Assembly: GCA_963630635.1 (NCBI GenBank) | Contig: CAVGOA010000010.1 | Coordinates: 1-52,410 of the forward strand | Reading direction: 5' to 3' | DNA from: Paratractidigestivibacter sp963630635 | GTDB taxonomy: Bacteria > Actinomycetota > Coriobacteriia > Coriobacteriales > Atopobiaceae | Length of the DNA stretch: 52,410 nucleotides | Shown here: in pieces, positions 35,324 to 43,104 of the stretch | How the letters are laid out: each line of letters starts with the position of its first letter | Numbering within the stretch: position 1 is the first letter of the stretch | The notes under the pieces: generated by a model | The model's database searches: none | Told to the model about the DNA's origin: nothing | Seen by the model: only the letters and a program-made list of their open reading frames with translations | Translations under genes and position numbers: made by a program

Positions 35324-36061
35324 ATGACCAACTTTGACTATTCCCTCTATGAAGAGAAACTCTCTGGGTATTTGAATGACTATGGCATCCAGGCCACTGG
35401 TGAACAGGTCTTGGGACTTCTAAAACACTTGGATTTGGTAATCGAGAAGAACAAGGTTGTGAACCTCACTCGTATCACCAACGTTGAAGAAGCTCTTGTT
35501 TTGCATATTTTGGATAGTTTACTGCCCCTTACTTTGCCAGGAGTCTCTGAGAGGCTTTCTAAGGCCTACCTTGATATGGGTACGGGTGCTGGCTTCCCTG
35601 GCATTCCAATCGGGCTTCTCAGTGGCTCTCAGGGGGTCCTTATTGACTCGGTTGGAAAGAAAATTTCTGCTGTCAATGAATTTTGCGATGAGTTGGGGCT
35701 TAAGAAGGTCCATGGTGAGCATGGAAGGCTTGAGGAATTGGCTGTAACTCATCGTGGTGAGTTTGGTCTTGTGTTTGCAAGAGCTGTTGCTCAAGCAAAT
35801 GTTCTGGTTGAATACGCAACTCCGTTTTTAGCAATAAATGGAATGCTTGTTCTAGAGAAAGCTAACCCTCAGATGTCGGAGATCAATGCTTCAAACAAAG
35901 CTGCGAAGATTTGTGGAATGAGGATGCTTGAGCCGGTTGAGTTTGAGCTTCCCGATGAGCTTGGTCACAGGACTATTCTTCTCTATATTAAAGATGACTC
36001 ACCTTCAATTAAGTTACCGAGAAGAACCGGTTTAGCTAAGCAAAGTCCGTTGGGTCTGTAA
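35324..36061 (+). CDS. rsmG: 16S rRNA (guanine-527-N7) methyltransferase
   Basis: RsmG methylates G527 of 16S rRNA; its loss gives low-level streptomycin resistance in other bacteria. The 245-residue product has the family motifs: NLTRITNVEEALVLHILDSL, the SAM loop DMGTGAGFPGIPIGLL, and FARAVAQANVLVEYATPFL. The ATG at 35324 follows AGGAG by eight bases. Codon use shifts sharply to A/T endings (ATT, AAA, AGA, TTT), unlike the genes left of the origin. mnmE and mnmG, often found before it in Firmicutes, are absent. It is followed by the palindrome with parS. Confidence 0.95.
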   Translation: MTNFDYSLYEEKLSGYLNDYGIQATGEQVLGLLKHLDLVIEKNKVVNLTRITNVEEALVLHILDSLLPLTLPGVSERLSKAYLDMGTGAGFPGIPIGLLSGSQGVLIDSVGKKISAVNEFCDELGLKKVHGEHGRLEELAVTHRGEFGLVFARAVAQANVLVEYATPFLAINGMLVLEKANPQMSEINASNKAAKICGMRMLEPVEFELPDELGHRTILLYIKDDSPSIKLPRRTGLAKQSPLGL

Positions 36062-36083
36062 CTCTTATATATCTTTTGTCTTT

Positions 36084-36131
36084 AAGAAATAATCCTCAGT
36101 GTTCCACGTGAAACACTGAGGATTATTTCTT
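36084..36131. terminator. 48-bp near-perfect palindrome after rsmG, with a parS site at its centre
   Basis: Twenty-four-base arms pair at 23 positions, centred between 36107 and 36108. The inner 16 bases (36100-36115) are a parS variant TGTTCCACGTGAAACA. The outer part AATCCTCAG/CTGAGGATT with TTTCTT behind would work as terminator of rsmG. Confidence 0.8.
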
Positions 36132-36358
36132 GCTGTATTGAGACATATCTGATATTCGTTGTTTCACATGAAATATAGCTGTATTTGACTATCTATGAAG
36201 TACAAGGTTCAACAAAACAATGTTTCACGTGAAACTACGAACGTTTTCACGGAGAATACCTTGAAGTTATTCAATGAAAGGTATGTTTCACGTGAAACAG
36301 TGCAAATGGTTTCAATTTCTCAAAATAGGAGGAAGAAGAGGGTGTTTCACGTGAAACA
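36100..36358. promoter_or_regulatory. parS: Array of five parS centromere sites
   Basis: Sites at 36100-36115 (TGTTCCACGTGAAACA), 36160-36175 (TGTTTCACATGAAATA), 36221-36236 (TGTTTCACGTGAAACT), 36284-36299 and 36343-36358 (both the perfect TGTTTCACGTGAAACA). Starts are 60, 61, 63 and 59 bases apart. ParB-CTP clamps load at such sites. The array fills most of the 351-base gap before parA; a short frame across it has no coding signs. Confidence 0.95.
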
Positions 36359-36412
36359 ATCATCTATTATGGATAGAGATAAGAGGTTGAGAATCTTCTA
36401 TTTGGAGGATGA

Positions 36413-37213
36413 ATGGGTTTTAAAGACGTTAAACGTGGTTTTCCTGATAGAAAAACTCGCGTAATCGCGGTTTTGAATCAAAAAGGTGGCGTTGGTAAGT
36501 CTACGACTGTAATTAATCTTGCTGCATGTCTTGGCGAGCTTAAGAAAAAGGTTCTAATTATCGATTTTGACCCGCAGGGTAATGCGTCAAGTGGTTTTGG
36601 AATCGAAAAAGAAGACCTTGAGAGCGATATCTACGACGTAATTTTGCAAGATACGCCAATTGAGGATATTATTCAGGACACTTGCATTAAGAAAGTCTTT
36701 GTTGCGCCTGCCACAATTCAGTTAGCTGGTGCGGAAATTGAGCTTGTAAGTGCAATGGCCCGCGAATCTATTCTTAAAGAGGCAGTTTCAAGCGTTGTTG
36801 ATGAGTTTGACTATGTTTTGATCGACTGTCCTCCGTCGTTAGGGCTTCTCACTATCAATGCACTTATTGCAGCTGACTCGATTATTATCCCGATTCAGTG
36901 TGAGTACTACGCACTTGAGGGTGTTGCTAAGCTTCTTGAGTCTATGAACATGGTTAAAAAGCGCATGAATCCAGAATTAGAGATATTCGGCGTCGTAATG
37001 ACCATGTTTGATACACGTACTTCCCTCTCAAAGCAGGTTGTTGAGGAAGTTGAGACGTATTTTGGCAAGAAGATGTTTAGTACTGTAATCCCCAGGAACG
37101 TCAAGATTGCAGAAGCACCAAGTTATGGCCAGCCTGTCTGTATGTACGCTCCCATTAGTAAGGGTGCTTCTGCTTATGCGAAGCTTGCGAAGGAAGTGAT
37201 TAAGCGTGGCTGA
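36413..37213 (+). CDS. parA: Chromosome-partition ATPase ParA (Soj)
   Basis: ParA is the ATPase that, with ParB, moves origins apart and in B. subtilis also modulates DnaA. The 266-residue product has the deviant Walker A QKGGVGKSTT near residue 27, the A' motif IDFDPQGNASSG, and Walker B VLIDCPPSLGLL. The ATG at 36413 has GGAGGATGA upstream. GC content is low (about 42 percent in its first part). It overlaps parB by eight bases and follows the parS array directly, so ParB spreading could cover its promoter. Confidence 0.96.
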   Translation: MGFKDVKRGFPDRKTRVIAVLNQKGGVGKSTTVINLAACLGELKKKVLIIDFDPQGNASSGFGIEKEDLESDIYDVILQDTPIEDIIQDTCIKKVFVAPATIQLAGAEIELVSAMARESILKEAVSSVVDEFDYVLIDCPPSLGLLTINALIAADSIIIPIQCEYYALEGVAKLLESMNMVKKRMNPELEIFGVVMTMFDTRTSLSKQVVEEVETYFGKKMFSTVIPRNVKIAEAPSYGQPVCMYAPISKGASAYAKLAKEVIKRG

Positions 37214-38078
37214 GAAAAAGAAACTCGGTAGAGGTCTTGGTGCATTAGTTGGAGAAGCTACTGCAGAGACCTCTGCAATGCAACCCGACTCTGTACTCGA
37301 GATCTCTAAGATTAAACCGAATCCGGATCAGCCTCGTCGTCAGTTCAATGAGCAAGAGCTAAATGAGCTCTCTGACTCTATTAAGCAGAATGGCGTCCTT
37401 CAGCCGCTCCTGGTTCGTAAAGTTGGCAACTACTACGAGATTGTTGCTGGCGAGCGTAGGTATCAGGCTTCTAAGCTTGCTGGTCTCAAAGAGGTTCCTG
37501 TCGTCATTCGAGAGATTTCTGACGAAGACGTCTTTAAGCTCGCTCTTATCGAGAACCTCCAAAGGTCTGACCTCACCCCCATCGAAGAGGCGCGTGGCTA
37601 TAAGCAACTGATCAAAGAGAAGGACCTTACTCAAGAGGAACTCTCAAAGATTCTTTCCAAGTCTCGTTCTGCCATCACCAATACCCTACGCCTCCTCGAC
37701 CTGCCTGAGGTCGTACAAGGCTTCGTGGCAGACGGTCTTCTCACTGCCGGTCATGCTCGAGCAATCCTTGCTGTTCCGAGCGACGAGGGGCGCGTGAAGC
37801 TGGCACAGAAGGTCATCGATGAGAGGTTGTCGGTAAGGCAGACAGAAACTCTTGCCCCGTTGTTTTCTGTCACTCGTGAAGAGACCCCTAAGCGCCAGCC
37901 TGCTCCACAGTCCTTTAAGAGAGCGGCGAAGCAGCTTAAGCTTGCCTTGGACACCGAGGTCAAGGTTAAGAATGTCCGTGGCAAGAATAAGATTGAGATT
38001 GAGTTCAATTCGGAAGAAGACCTTGTGCGCATCGTGAATATGGTCTCTGGCTTCGGTGGTGGCAGCCATGAAGATTAA
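37206..38078 (+). CDS. parB: Chromosome-partition protein ParB (Spo0J)
   Basis: ParB is a CTP-dependent clamp that loads at parS and recruits SMC. The 290-residue product has the ParA-stimulating N-terminus (KKLGRGLGALVG), the CTP-binding motifs NPDQPRRQF and GERRYQASKLAG, the HTH that reads parS (LSKSRSAITNTLRLLDLP), and a C-terminal dimer domain after a variable linker. It starts at GTG 37206 inside parA. GC content rises back through the gene. A small membrane protein gene overlaps its end. Confidence 0.96.
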   Translation: MAEKKKLGRGLGALVGEATAETSAMQPDSVLEISKIKPNPDQPRRQFNEQELNELSDSIKQNGVLQPLLVRKVGNYYEIVAGERRYQASKLAGLKEVPVVIREISDEDVFKLALIENLQRSDLTPIEEARGYKQLIKEKDLTQEELSKILSKSRSAITNTLRLLDLPEVVQGFVADGLLTAGHARAILAVPSDEGRVKLAQKVIDERLSVRQTETLAPLFSVTREETPKRQPAPQSFKRAAKQLKLALDTEVKVKNVRGKNKIEIEFNSEEDLVRIVNMVSGFGGGSHED

Positions 38079-38307
38079 GTCTGCCTTATTCTCGGTTGGC
38101 CTGTTCTCTTTGGCCGGGTATCTGTTCTATCAGTATGGTCTCTCTGATGAAGCTAAGTATGCGGTGAGTCAAACTGCAGTTACTATCAAGGGCGCGTACA
38201 AAAATATCAACGAAATGCTGCAGGAAATGCAAGGACATACAGCAGAAGCTTACCCTCAAGCTAACGTTGAGAAGACTAAAAATGAGTGGGCAGAGATAGG
38301 GTACTAG
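38068..38307 (+). CDS. Small membrane-anchored protein downstream of parB
   Basis: The 79-residue product (MKIKSALFSVGLFSLAGYLF onward) has one N-terminal hydrophobic segment at 5-24 and a soluble, mostly helical tail rich in Glu, Lys and Gln, ending NEWAEIGY. I recognise no family; layout resembles small YtxH-like anchors. The ATG at 38068 lies 11 bases inside parB in another frame, so it is probably translated by coupling; GTG codons at 38056 and 38059 are possible starts. A terminator follows 30 bases after the stop, making it the last gene of the par operon. Confidence 0.7.
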   Translation: MKIKSALFSVGLFSLAGYLFYQYGLSDEAKYAVSQTAVTIKGAYKNINEMLQEMQGHTAEAYPQANVEKTKNEWAEIGY

Positions 38308-38336
38308 AACATACGTTCCATAGATATACCGTTCAG

Positions 38337-38368
38337 CAGGTCTCTCGTAATGGAGGGGCCTGTTTTCT
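38337..38368 (+). terminator. Terminator of the parAB operon
   Basis: CAGG-CTCTC pairs with GGAG-CCTG across GTAAT-type loop bases, followed by TTTTCTT. Confidence 0.7.
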
Positions 38369-38427
38369 TATCTCAGGGGGTAAAGTAAACCCATTCATAA
38401 TCGCCAACTCAAACAATGAGGGCATTA

Positions 38428-40833
38428 ATGACCACAGATAAACGCGGCCGCGAAACAGACCCCGACCTTGTTGATAAGCTGAGGATGCTCGAGGGCATAT
38501 TGGACGAGTCTGACCAGCTCGTTCAGATGTCTTATCTCGACGACATGACGATGATCTATACCAACGCCACGGCGGACAGGTTTCGAGGCGGCGCAGAAAG
38601 ACACAAAGGTCGCAAGTGCTATGAGTACATGATGGGGCTCGATGAACAGTGTCCCTTCTGTCCTCTTCTTAAGCGAGGAGATGAGAAAAGCGCCTCATCC
38701 GAGGTTGATAACGGCCGACAGGTCTTCTCGGTAAAAACGCTGTTGGCTGAGTGGGAAGGGCGACCGGCTTTTGTAGAGTACGCCGCCGACATCACGGCAA
38801 GTCGAAGGGCCCAGCAAAGCTTCGAGGCCCAGGTGCGAGCTTTGCTTGATTCCATCCCGGAAGCCCAGGGCGTAATGCATTTTGACCTCACCGACAACCG
38901 CTGCATAACGGTGGGCGGCTCGGCTACTAATAACCTTAAGAGTGTCGAGGCCGGCGTCGAGGTGGACACAACCTTTGGTCAAACGTTCTCGTTTATTCCG
39001 GATGAGAACGAGCGCAGGTCGACGATGGAAGTGTTTAATAGGAAATCGCTGGCCAATGCATATAAAGAAGGGCGCGTTGAGGTAAGCCGCGAGGTAGAGT
39101 CCTACTTCGATGACGGAAGCGTGCGATGGGCACGCGTGACCGCGCGCGTTATCCAAAACCCAGCCAATGACCACCTTGAGTGCATCTTCTATGGCGTGGA
39201 TATCTCGGATGAGGTTGAGCGCCGCCGCCGATTCGAGGAGCGCACGCACCGTCAGGAAGCCCTGTTCAACGCCTTGTCCAGGGATTATCTCAATGTTTTT
39301 CTCGTCCATCCAGAAACAGACGAGGTTAATATCCTCAAGCTCGATGGTTTTGTGACTACGGGTTTGAAGAAAGGCGATACCCTGGCGTATCCGTATGAGA
39401 GGACCTGCGAGCGCTACGTTGACGAGCGCGTCTACCCGGATGACAGGCCGGCGATGCGCCGCTCGATGAGTCTCCAGGTCGTTCTTAAGAAGCTCGAGGA
39501 AGCTCCTGAATATGCGGGGTCCTACCGAGTGCTGGACAACGGAGAGATTCACTACTACCAGTTCAAATATCTTATGGCCGAGAATGACGAAGGCATCATT
39601 GCGGGCTTCCAGAACGTAGATGCGATGATTGCAGAAGAGCTTGAGCGCCAGAAGGTCTTGAAAGAGGCCCTGGATTCTGCAGAGGAGGCCAGTAGGGCAA
39701 AAACGATCTTTTTGTCCAACATGAGCCACGATATCCGCACGCCGCTCAATGCCATTATCGGCTTCAACAACCTGGCAAAAGAGCACTTGGATGACCCCAG
39801 TGCCGCGCGCCGCTACTTAGACAAGGTAGGCGTCTCGAGCGAGCATTTGCTGGGTCTTATCAATGATGTGCTGGATATGAGCCATATCGAAAGCGGCTTG
39901 GTGGGGTTGGACGAGGTCTCGATCAATCTTCCTGCTCTATTTGAAGACCTGCACACTGTGATTGACGGAAACGCCCAACACGCGGGGGTGGAGCTGGTCT
40001 TTGATATTGACGGCATAGAGCACCCCGACGTGATTGGCGACGAGGTCAAGATCAAGAAGGTCCTGGTAAACATCTTGGGCAACGCGGTGAAGTTCACGCC
40101 TGCGGGCGGCAAGGTTTGGTTTACCGCAGAGGAAAGAAGCCTGTCTACCTCGGAATACGCGCATTTTATCTTTAAGGTGCGTGATAACGGCATAGGTATA
40201 TCCAAGGAGTTCCAGTCGCACGTCTTCGAGGCATTCGCGCGAGAAGAACAGCCCGTTGGCACCTCGATCGGGGGCACGGGCCTGGGTCTTTCTATTGTGA
40301 AGAACCTGGTCAACATCATGGACGGCACGATTCATCTTGAAAGCGAGAAGGGCAAGGGGACCGAATTTTTGGTCTCTCTACACCTCAAATTGGACGACAA
40401 GAAGAAAGCTGCAACGTCAGCAGCTGTCGATGACCAAGGGAAACTTGACGTAACCGGAAAGAGCGTCCTGCTTGTTGAGGATAACGAGCTCAACCGCGAG
40501 ATTGCCTACGAGATTTTGAATGCAGCGGGTTTTGTGGTCGATACCGCCTATGACGGTGAGAAGGCCGTCGAGAAGGTCTTGGGCGCCCCTGCGGGCACCT
40601 ACGATATCGTGCTGATGGACATCCAGATGCCGCGCATGAACGGCTACGAGGCTGCCCGCGCTATCCGCGAGCTAGAGGACCCTCAGAAGGCCGGTATACC
40701 GATCATAGCCCTCACGGCCAACGCGTTCTCGAGCGACCGCGACGAGGCCCTAGCAGCCGGTATGGACGGCCATATCTCAAAGCCTATAGACGTGGACCTT
40801 CTCGTCGACACCATGAGAAGCCTGTTGAAGTAG
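38428..40833 (+). CDS. Hybrid sensor histidine kinase with PAS-like domains and receiver
   Basis: The 801-residue product has no membrane segment. The first 130 residues are PAS-like with a Cys cluster (KCYEYMMG, then QCPFCPL; C64, C75, C78). Further PAS-like segments lie around 150-270 and 290-400. The kinase core has the H box FLSNMSHDIRTPLNAIIGFNNL, shown here around 425-446, N box VLVNILGNAVKFTP, and G2 GTGLGLSIVKNLV. The C-terminal receiver has VLLVEDNELNREIA and phospho-Asp in VLMDIQMPRMNG. Start at 38428 is favoured by GAGGG in front; 38416 is an alternative. No separate output protein lies adjacent. It begins a new high-GC stretch after the par region. Confidence 0.9.
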   Translation: MTTDKRGRETDPDLVDKLRMLEGILDESDQLVQMSYLDDMTMIYTNATADRFRGGAERHKGRKCYEYMMGLDEQCPFCPLLKRGDEKSASSEVDNGRQVFSVKTLLAEWEGRPAFVEYAADITASRRAQQSFEAQVRALLDSIPEAQGVMHFDLTDNRCITVGGSATNNLKSVEAGVEVDTTFGQTFSFIPDENERRSTMEVFNRKSLANAYKEGRVEVSREVESYFDDGSVRWARVTARVIQNPANDHLECIFYGVDISDEVERRRRFEERTHRQEALFNALSRDYLNVFLVHPETDEVNILKLDGFVTTGLKKGDTLAYPYERTCERYVDERVYPDDRPAMRRSMSLQVVLKKLEEAPEYAGSYRVLDNGEIHYYQFKYLMAENDEGIIAGFQNVDAMIAEELERQKVLKEALDSAEEASRAKTIFLSNMSHDIRTPLNAIIGFNNLAKEHLDDPSAARRYLDKVGVSSEHLLGLINDVLDMSHIESGLVGLDEVSINLPALFEDLHTVIDGNAQHAGVELVFDIDGIEHPDVIGDEVKIKKVLVNILGNAVKFTPAGGKVWFTAEERSLSTSEYAHFIFKVRDNGIGISKEFQSHVFEAFAREEQPVGTSIGGTGLGLSIVKNLVNIMDGTIHLESEKGKGTEFLVSLHLKLDDKKKAATSAAVDDQGKLDVTGKSVLLVEDNELNREIAYEILNAAGFVVDTAYDGEKAVEKVLGAPAGTYDIVLMDIQMPRMNGYEAARAIRELEDPQKAGIPIIALTANAFSSDRDEALAAGMDGHISKPIDVDLLVDTMRSLLK

Positions 40834-40862
40834 GTCGCGCTACTGCGGCAAGCCATATAAAA

Positions 40863-40897
40863 AGCGCCCGGCGAGAACGCGTGTCTCGCCGGGCGCT
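40863..40897. terminator. Bidirectional terminator between the hybrid kinase gene and rlmN
   Basis: AGCGCCCGGCGAGA pairs with TCTCGCCGGGCGCT across seven bases. The minus side continues TTTTTATA (strong, for rlmN), the plus side GCTGTTTGG (weaker). Confidence 0.87.
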
Positions 40898-40928
40898 GCT
40901 GTTTGGTGCGATGGTGCGCAAGGTGGCC

Positions 40929-41990
40929 TTAGGCCTTGGCAAGCCTTTGCTTAAGCTGGCCGCAGGCGGCATCGATGTCGGCGCCTCGCGAGTTGCGCAC
41001 GGTGGCCTCGACGCCCACACTGCCCAGGCGGCGCACAAACTCCTCGGCGCGCTGCGGGGTGGAGGGGCGAAAGCGCGAGCCCTCGACGTCGTTGAGCTGG
41101 ATAAGGTTGACGTGGCACAGGGTCTCGCGGCAGAAGTCGCACAGGGCCTCAAGCTCGTCGTTAGTGTCGTTGACGCCGCTGATAAGGGCGTACTCGTAGG
41201 TGGGGCGGCGGCCGGTGATGTTGACGTACTCGCCCATAGCCGAGTACAGGTTGAGCAGCGAGAACTTCTTGACGCCCGGCATCAGGACGTTGCGGGTCTG
41301 CTGGACGGCCGAGTGCAGCGAGACGGCCAGCGTGAACTGCTCGGGCTCTTTGGCAAAACGCATGATGCTGGGGATAACGCCGCAGGTAGAGACGGTAAGG
41401 TGACGCGCGCCAATGCCCAGACCGGCGGGGTTGTTGAGCTTGCGCAGCGCGGCCAGGGTGGCGTCGTAGTTGGCAAAGGGCTCGCCCTGGCCCATCATGA
41501 CGACGCTGGTCACGCGGGTGTTGAAGTCGTCGCGCACGTGCATGACCTGCTGGTAGATCTCGGACGCAGACAGCGAGCGGGTAAGGCCCGCCGCGCCAGT
41601 TGCGCAAAACGCGCACTTCATGCCGCAGCCCGCCTGGGTAGAAACGCAGACGGCCAGTTTGTTCTTGTTGGGCATGCCCACGCACTCGACGGTGGTGCCG
41701 TCGGCAAATTGCAACAGGTACTTGCGGCTGCCGTCCTCGGAGACCTGGCGGGCGACCTCGGTCACGGGGTTGAGCGAGACCTTCTCGGCAAGCTGGGCGC
41801 GAAGGTCCTTGGAGAGGTTGGTCATCTCGTCAAAAGAAGAGACGTTCTTGTTCCACAGCCAGTCCTCGATTTGTTTCACGCGAAACTTGGGCTGACCCAG
41901 CTCCTCGACCAGGGCCGCGATCTCTTTGTGGGAAAGAGACTTGAGGTCTTGCAGGGGCTGACTCTCGCCAGCACTAGTAATTGGGTCCAT
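40929..41990 (-). CDS. rlmN: Dual-specificity 23S rRNA/tRNA adenine-C2 methyltransferase RlmN
   Basis: RlmN is a radical-SAM enzyme that methylates A2503 of 23S rRNA and A37 of some tRNAs. The 353-residue product has the CxxxCxxC cluster CGMKCAFCATG, preceded by CVSTQAG, and the downstream Cys in ETLCHVNLIQLNDVEGS region plus TVRNSRGADIDAACGQL, where the second catalytic Cys lies. GGGAG stands five bases before the ATG at 41990. It is on the minus strand, facing the fork, and contains a parS-like sequence near its 5' end (41872-41887). Confidence 0.96.
   Translation of the reverse strand: MDPITSAGESQPLQDLKSLSHKEIAALVEELGQPKFRVKQIEDWLWNKNVSSFDEMTNLSKDLRAQLAEKVSLNPVTEVARQVSEDGSRKYLLQFADGTTVECVGMPNKNKLAVCVSTQAGCGMKCAFCATGAAGLTRSLSASEIYQQVMHVRDDFNTRVTSVVMMGQGEPFANYDATLAALRKLNNPAGLGIGARHLTVSTCGVIPSIMRFAKEPEQFTLAVSLHSAVQQTRNVLMPGVKKFSLLNLYSAMGEYVNITGRRPTYEYALISGVNDTNDELEALCDFCRETLCHVNLIQLNDVEGSRFRPSTPQRAEEFVRRLGSVGVEATVRNSRGADIDAACGQLKQRLAKA
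41872..41887. promoter_or_regulatory. parS-like sequence inside rlmN
   Basis: TGTTTCACGCGAAACT differs from the perfect parS at two of 16 positions (G/T at position 10, last base). It encodes part of the rlmN N-terminal region, VKQ on the minus strand. It lies 5.5 kb from the main array. Confidence 0.5.
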
Positions 41991-42130
41991 TCACGCTCCC
42001 GTTCGCGATAAAACTTGAAAGTAGGGTTATTCTCAACAAAGTCTGCTGGCGTGCCTGGGCACCTGGCGGACCGAGTTTCGATTCTTTTGAGTTTAACACC
42101 GAGAAAATCGCCGACCGGGCTGGAGTGACC

Positions 42131-43099
42131 ATGGACAGAGAAGAGCTCAAAAAACTCAGGGTCGTTGTTTTGGCGGGCGGCTGGTCTGACGAGAAGGACA
42201 TCTCGTGGCTTTCTGGCCTCAACTGCCAGCAGGCGCTGACCGAGGCCGGCTTCAAGGACGTCGACATCCTGGACATCGCCAGCGAGGACTTCTACGACGA
42301 CCTGCGCCGCGGCAACTACGACGTGGCCTTTCCCGCGCTTCACGGCTGCTACGGCGAGGACGGCTGTATCCAGGGCTTCCTTGAGATTCTTCACATGCCG
42401 TACGCCTTCTCGGGCGTGCTGGCGTCCAGCGTGAGTACCGAGAAGGAATTTGCCAAGGCGATTTATCGCAAAGCCGGGATCCGCGCGCCTAAGGGTGTCG
42501 ACATTCCCGCAGGTACACAGCTTAGTGACGCCGAGCTAGCGGCTATGGTGGACGAGATGGGCCTGCCGTTGTTCGTAAAGCCCAGCGGTAACGGCTCGAG
42601 CTTTGGCATTAGCAAGGTGACACAGGCAGAAGGCTTGCGCGAGGCCATTGAGAAGGCCGGTTCTAAGGGCGGGCGCGTGCTTATCGAGGAGTGCATCACC
42701 GGCACCGAGATCACCGTGCCCGTGGTGGGCAACGACGACCCGGTGGCCCTGCCCATCATCGAGGTAGTCTTTGGCGCCGAGTTCTACGACATCACGGTGA
42801 AGTACGAGCCCTCTGAGCTGCACCACGTTATTCCCGCGCGCCTGGACCCCGATGTCTACCGCACGGCGCAGGAGAAGGCCGTGGCCGCGCACAAGGCCCT
42901 GGGCTGCCTGGGTGCTTCTCGCAGCGACTTCATTGTGACGGCCCAGGGCGACCCGGTGATTCTGGAGACCAACACCATTCCCGGCATGACCCAAAACAGC
43001 CTTCTGCCCGACTCGGCGCGGCACGCCGGGGTAGAATTTCCAGAGCTCTGCACCCGTTTTGTCGAGCTTGCGCTGGAAGCCTACGAACAAAGGCACTGA
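42131..43099 (+). CDS. ddl: D-alanine-D-alanine ligase
   Basis: Ddl makes the D-Ala-D-Ala dipeptide for peptidoglycan. The 322-residue product has the ATP-grasp motifs: VVVLAGGWSDEKDISWLSG at the N-terminus, ALHGCYGEDGCIQGFLE, FVKPSGNGSSFGISKV, and the closing ETNTIPGMT before SLLPDSA. The omega-loop region reads EFYDITVKYEPS, close to the Tyr-containing D-Ala-D-Ala type, with no sign of a D-lactate ligase. The ATG at 42131 follows GGAGTGACC. It runs divergently from rlmN and is followed five bases later by the helicase gene. Confidence 0.93.
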   Translation: MDREELKKLRVVVLAGGWSDEKDISWLSGLNCQQALTEAGFKDVDILDIASEDFYDDLRRGNYDVAFPALHGCYGEDGCIQGFLEILHMPYAFSGVLASSVSTEKEFAKAIYRKAGIRAPKGVDIPAGTQLSDAELAAMVDEMGLPLFVKPSGNGSSFGISKVTQAEGLREAIEKAGSKGGRVLIEECITGTEITVPVVGNDDPVALPIIEVVFGAEFYDITVKYEPSELHHVIPARLDPDVYRTAQEKAVAAHKALGCLGASRSDFIVTAQGDPVILETNTIPGMTQNSLLPDSARHAGVEFPELCTRFVELALEAYEQRH

Positions 43100-43104
43100 T
43101 AAAC

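Noticed and set aside
36195..36464. An 89-codon frame between rsmG and parA
   Set aside because: It runs through three parS sites, each giving VSRET- or FHVKQ-like peptides, and overlaps the parA start. The sequence is explained by parS, not by coding.
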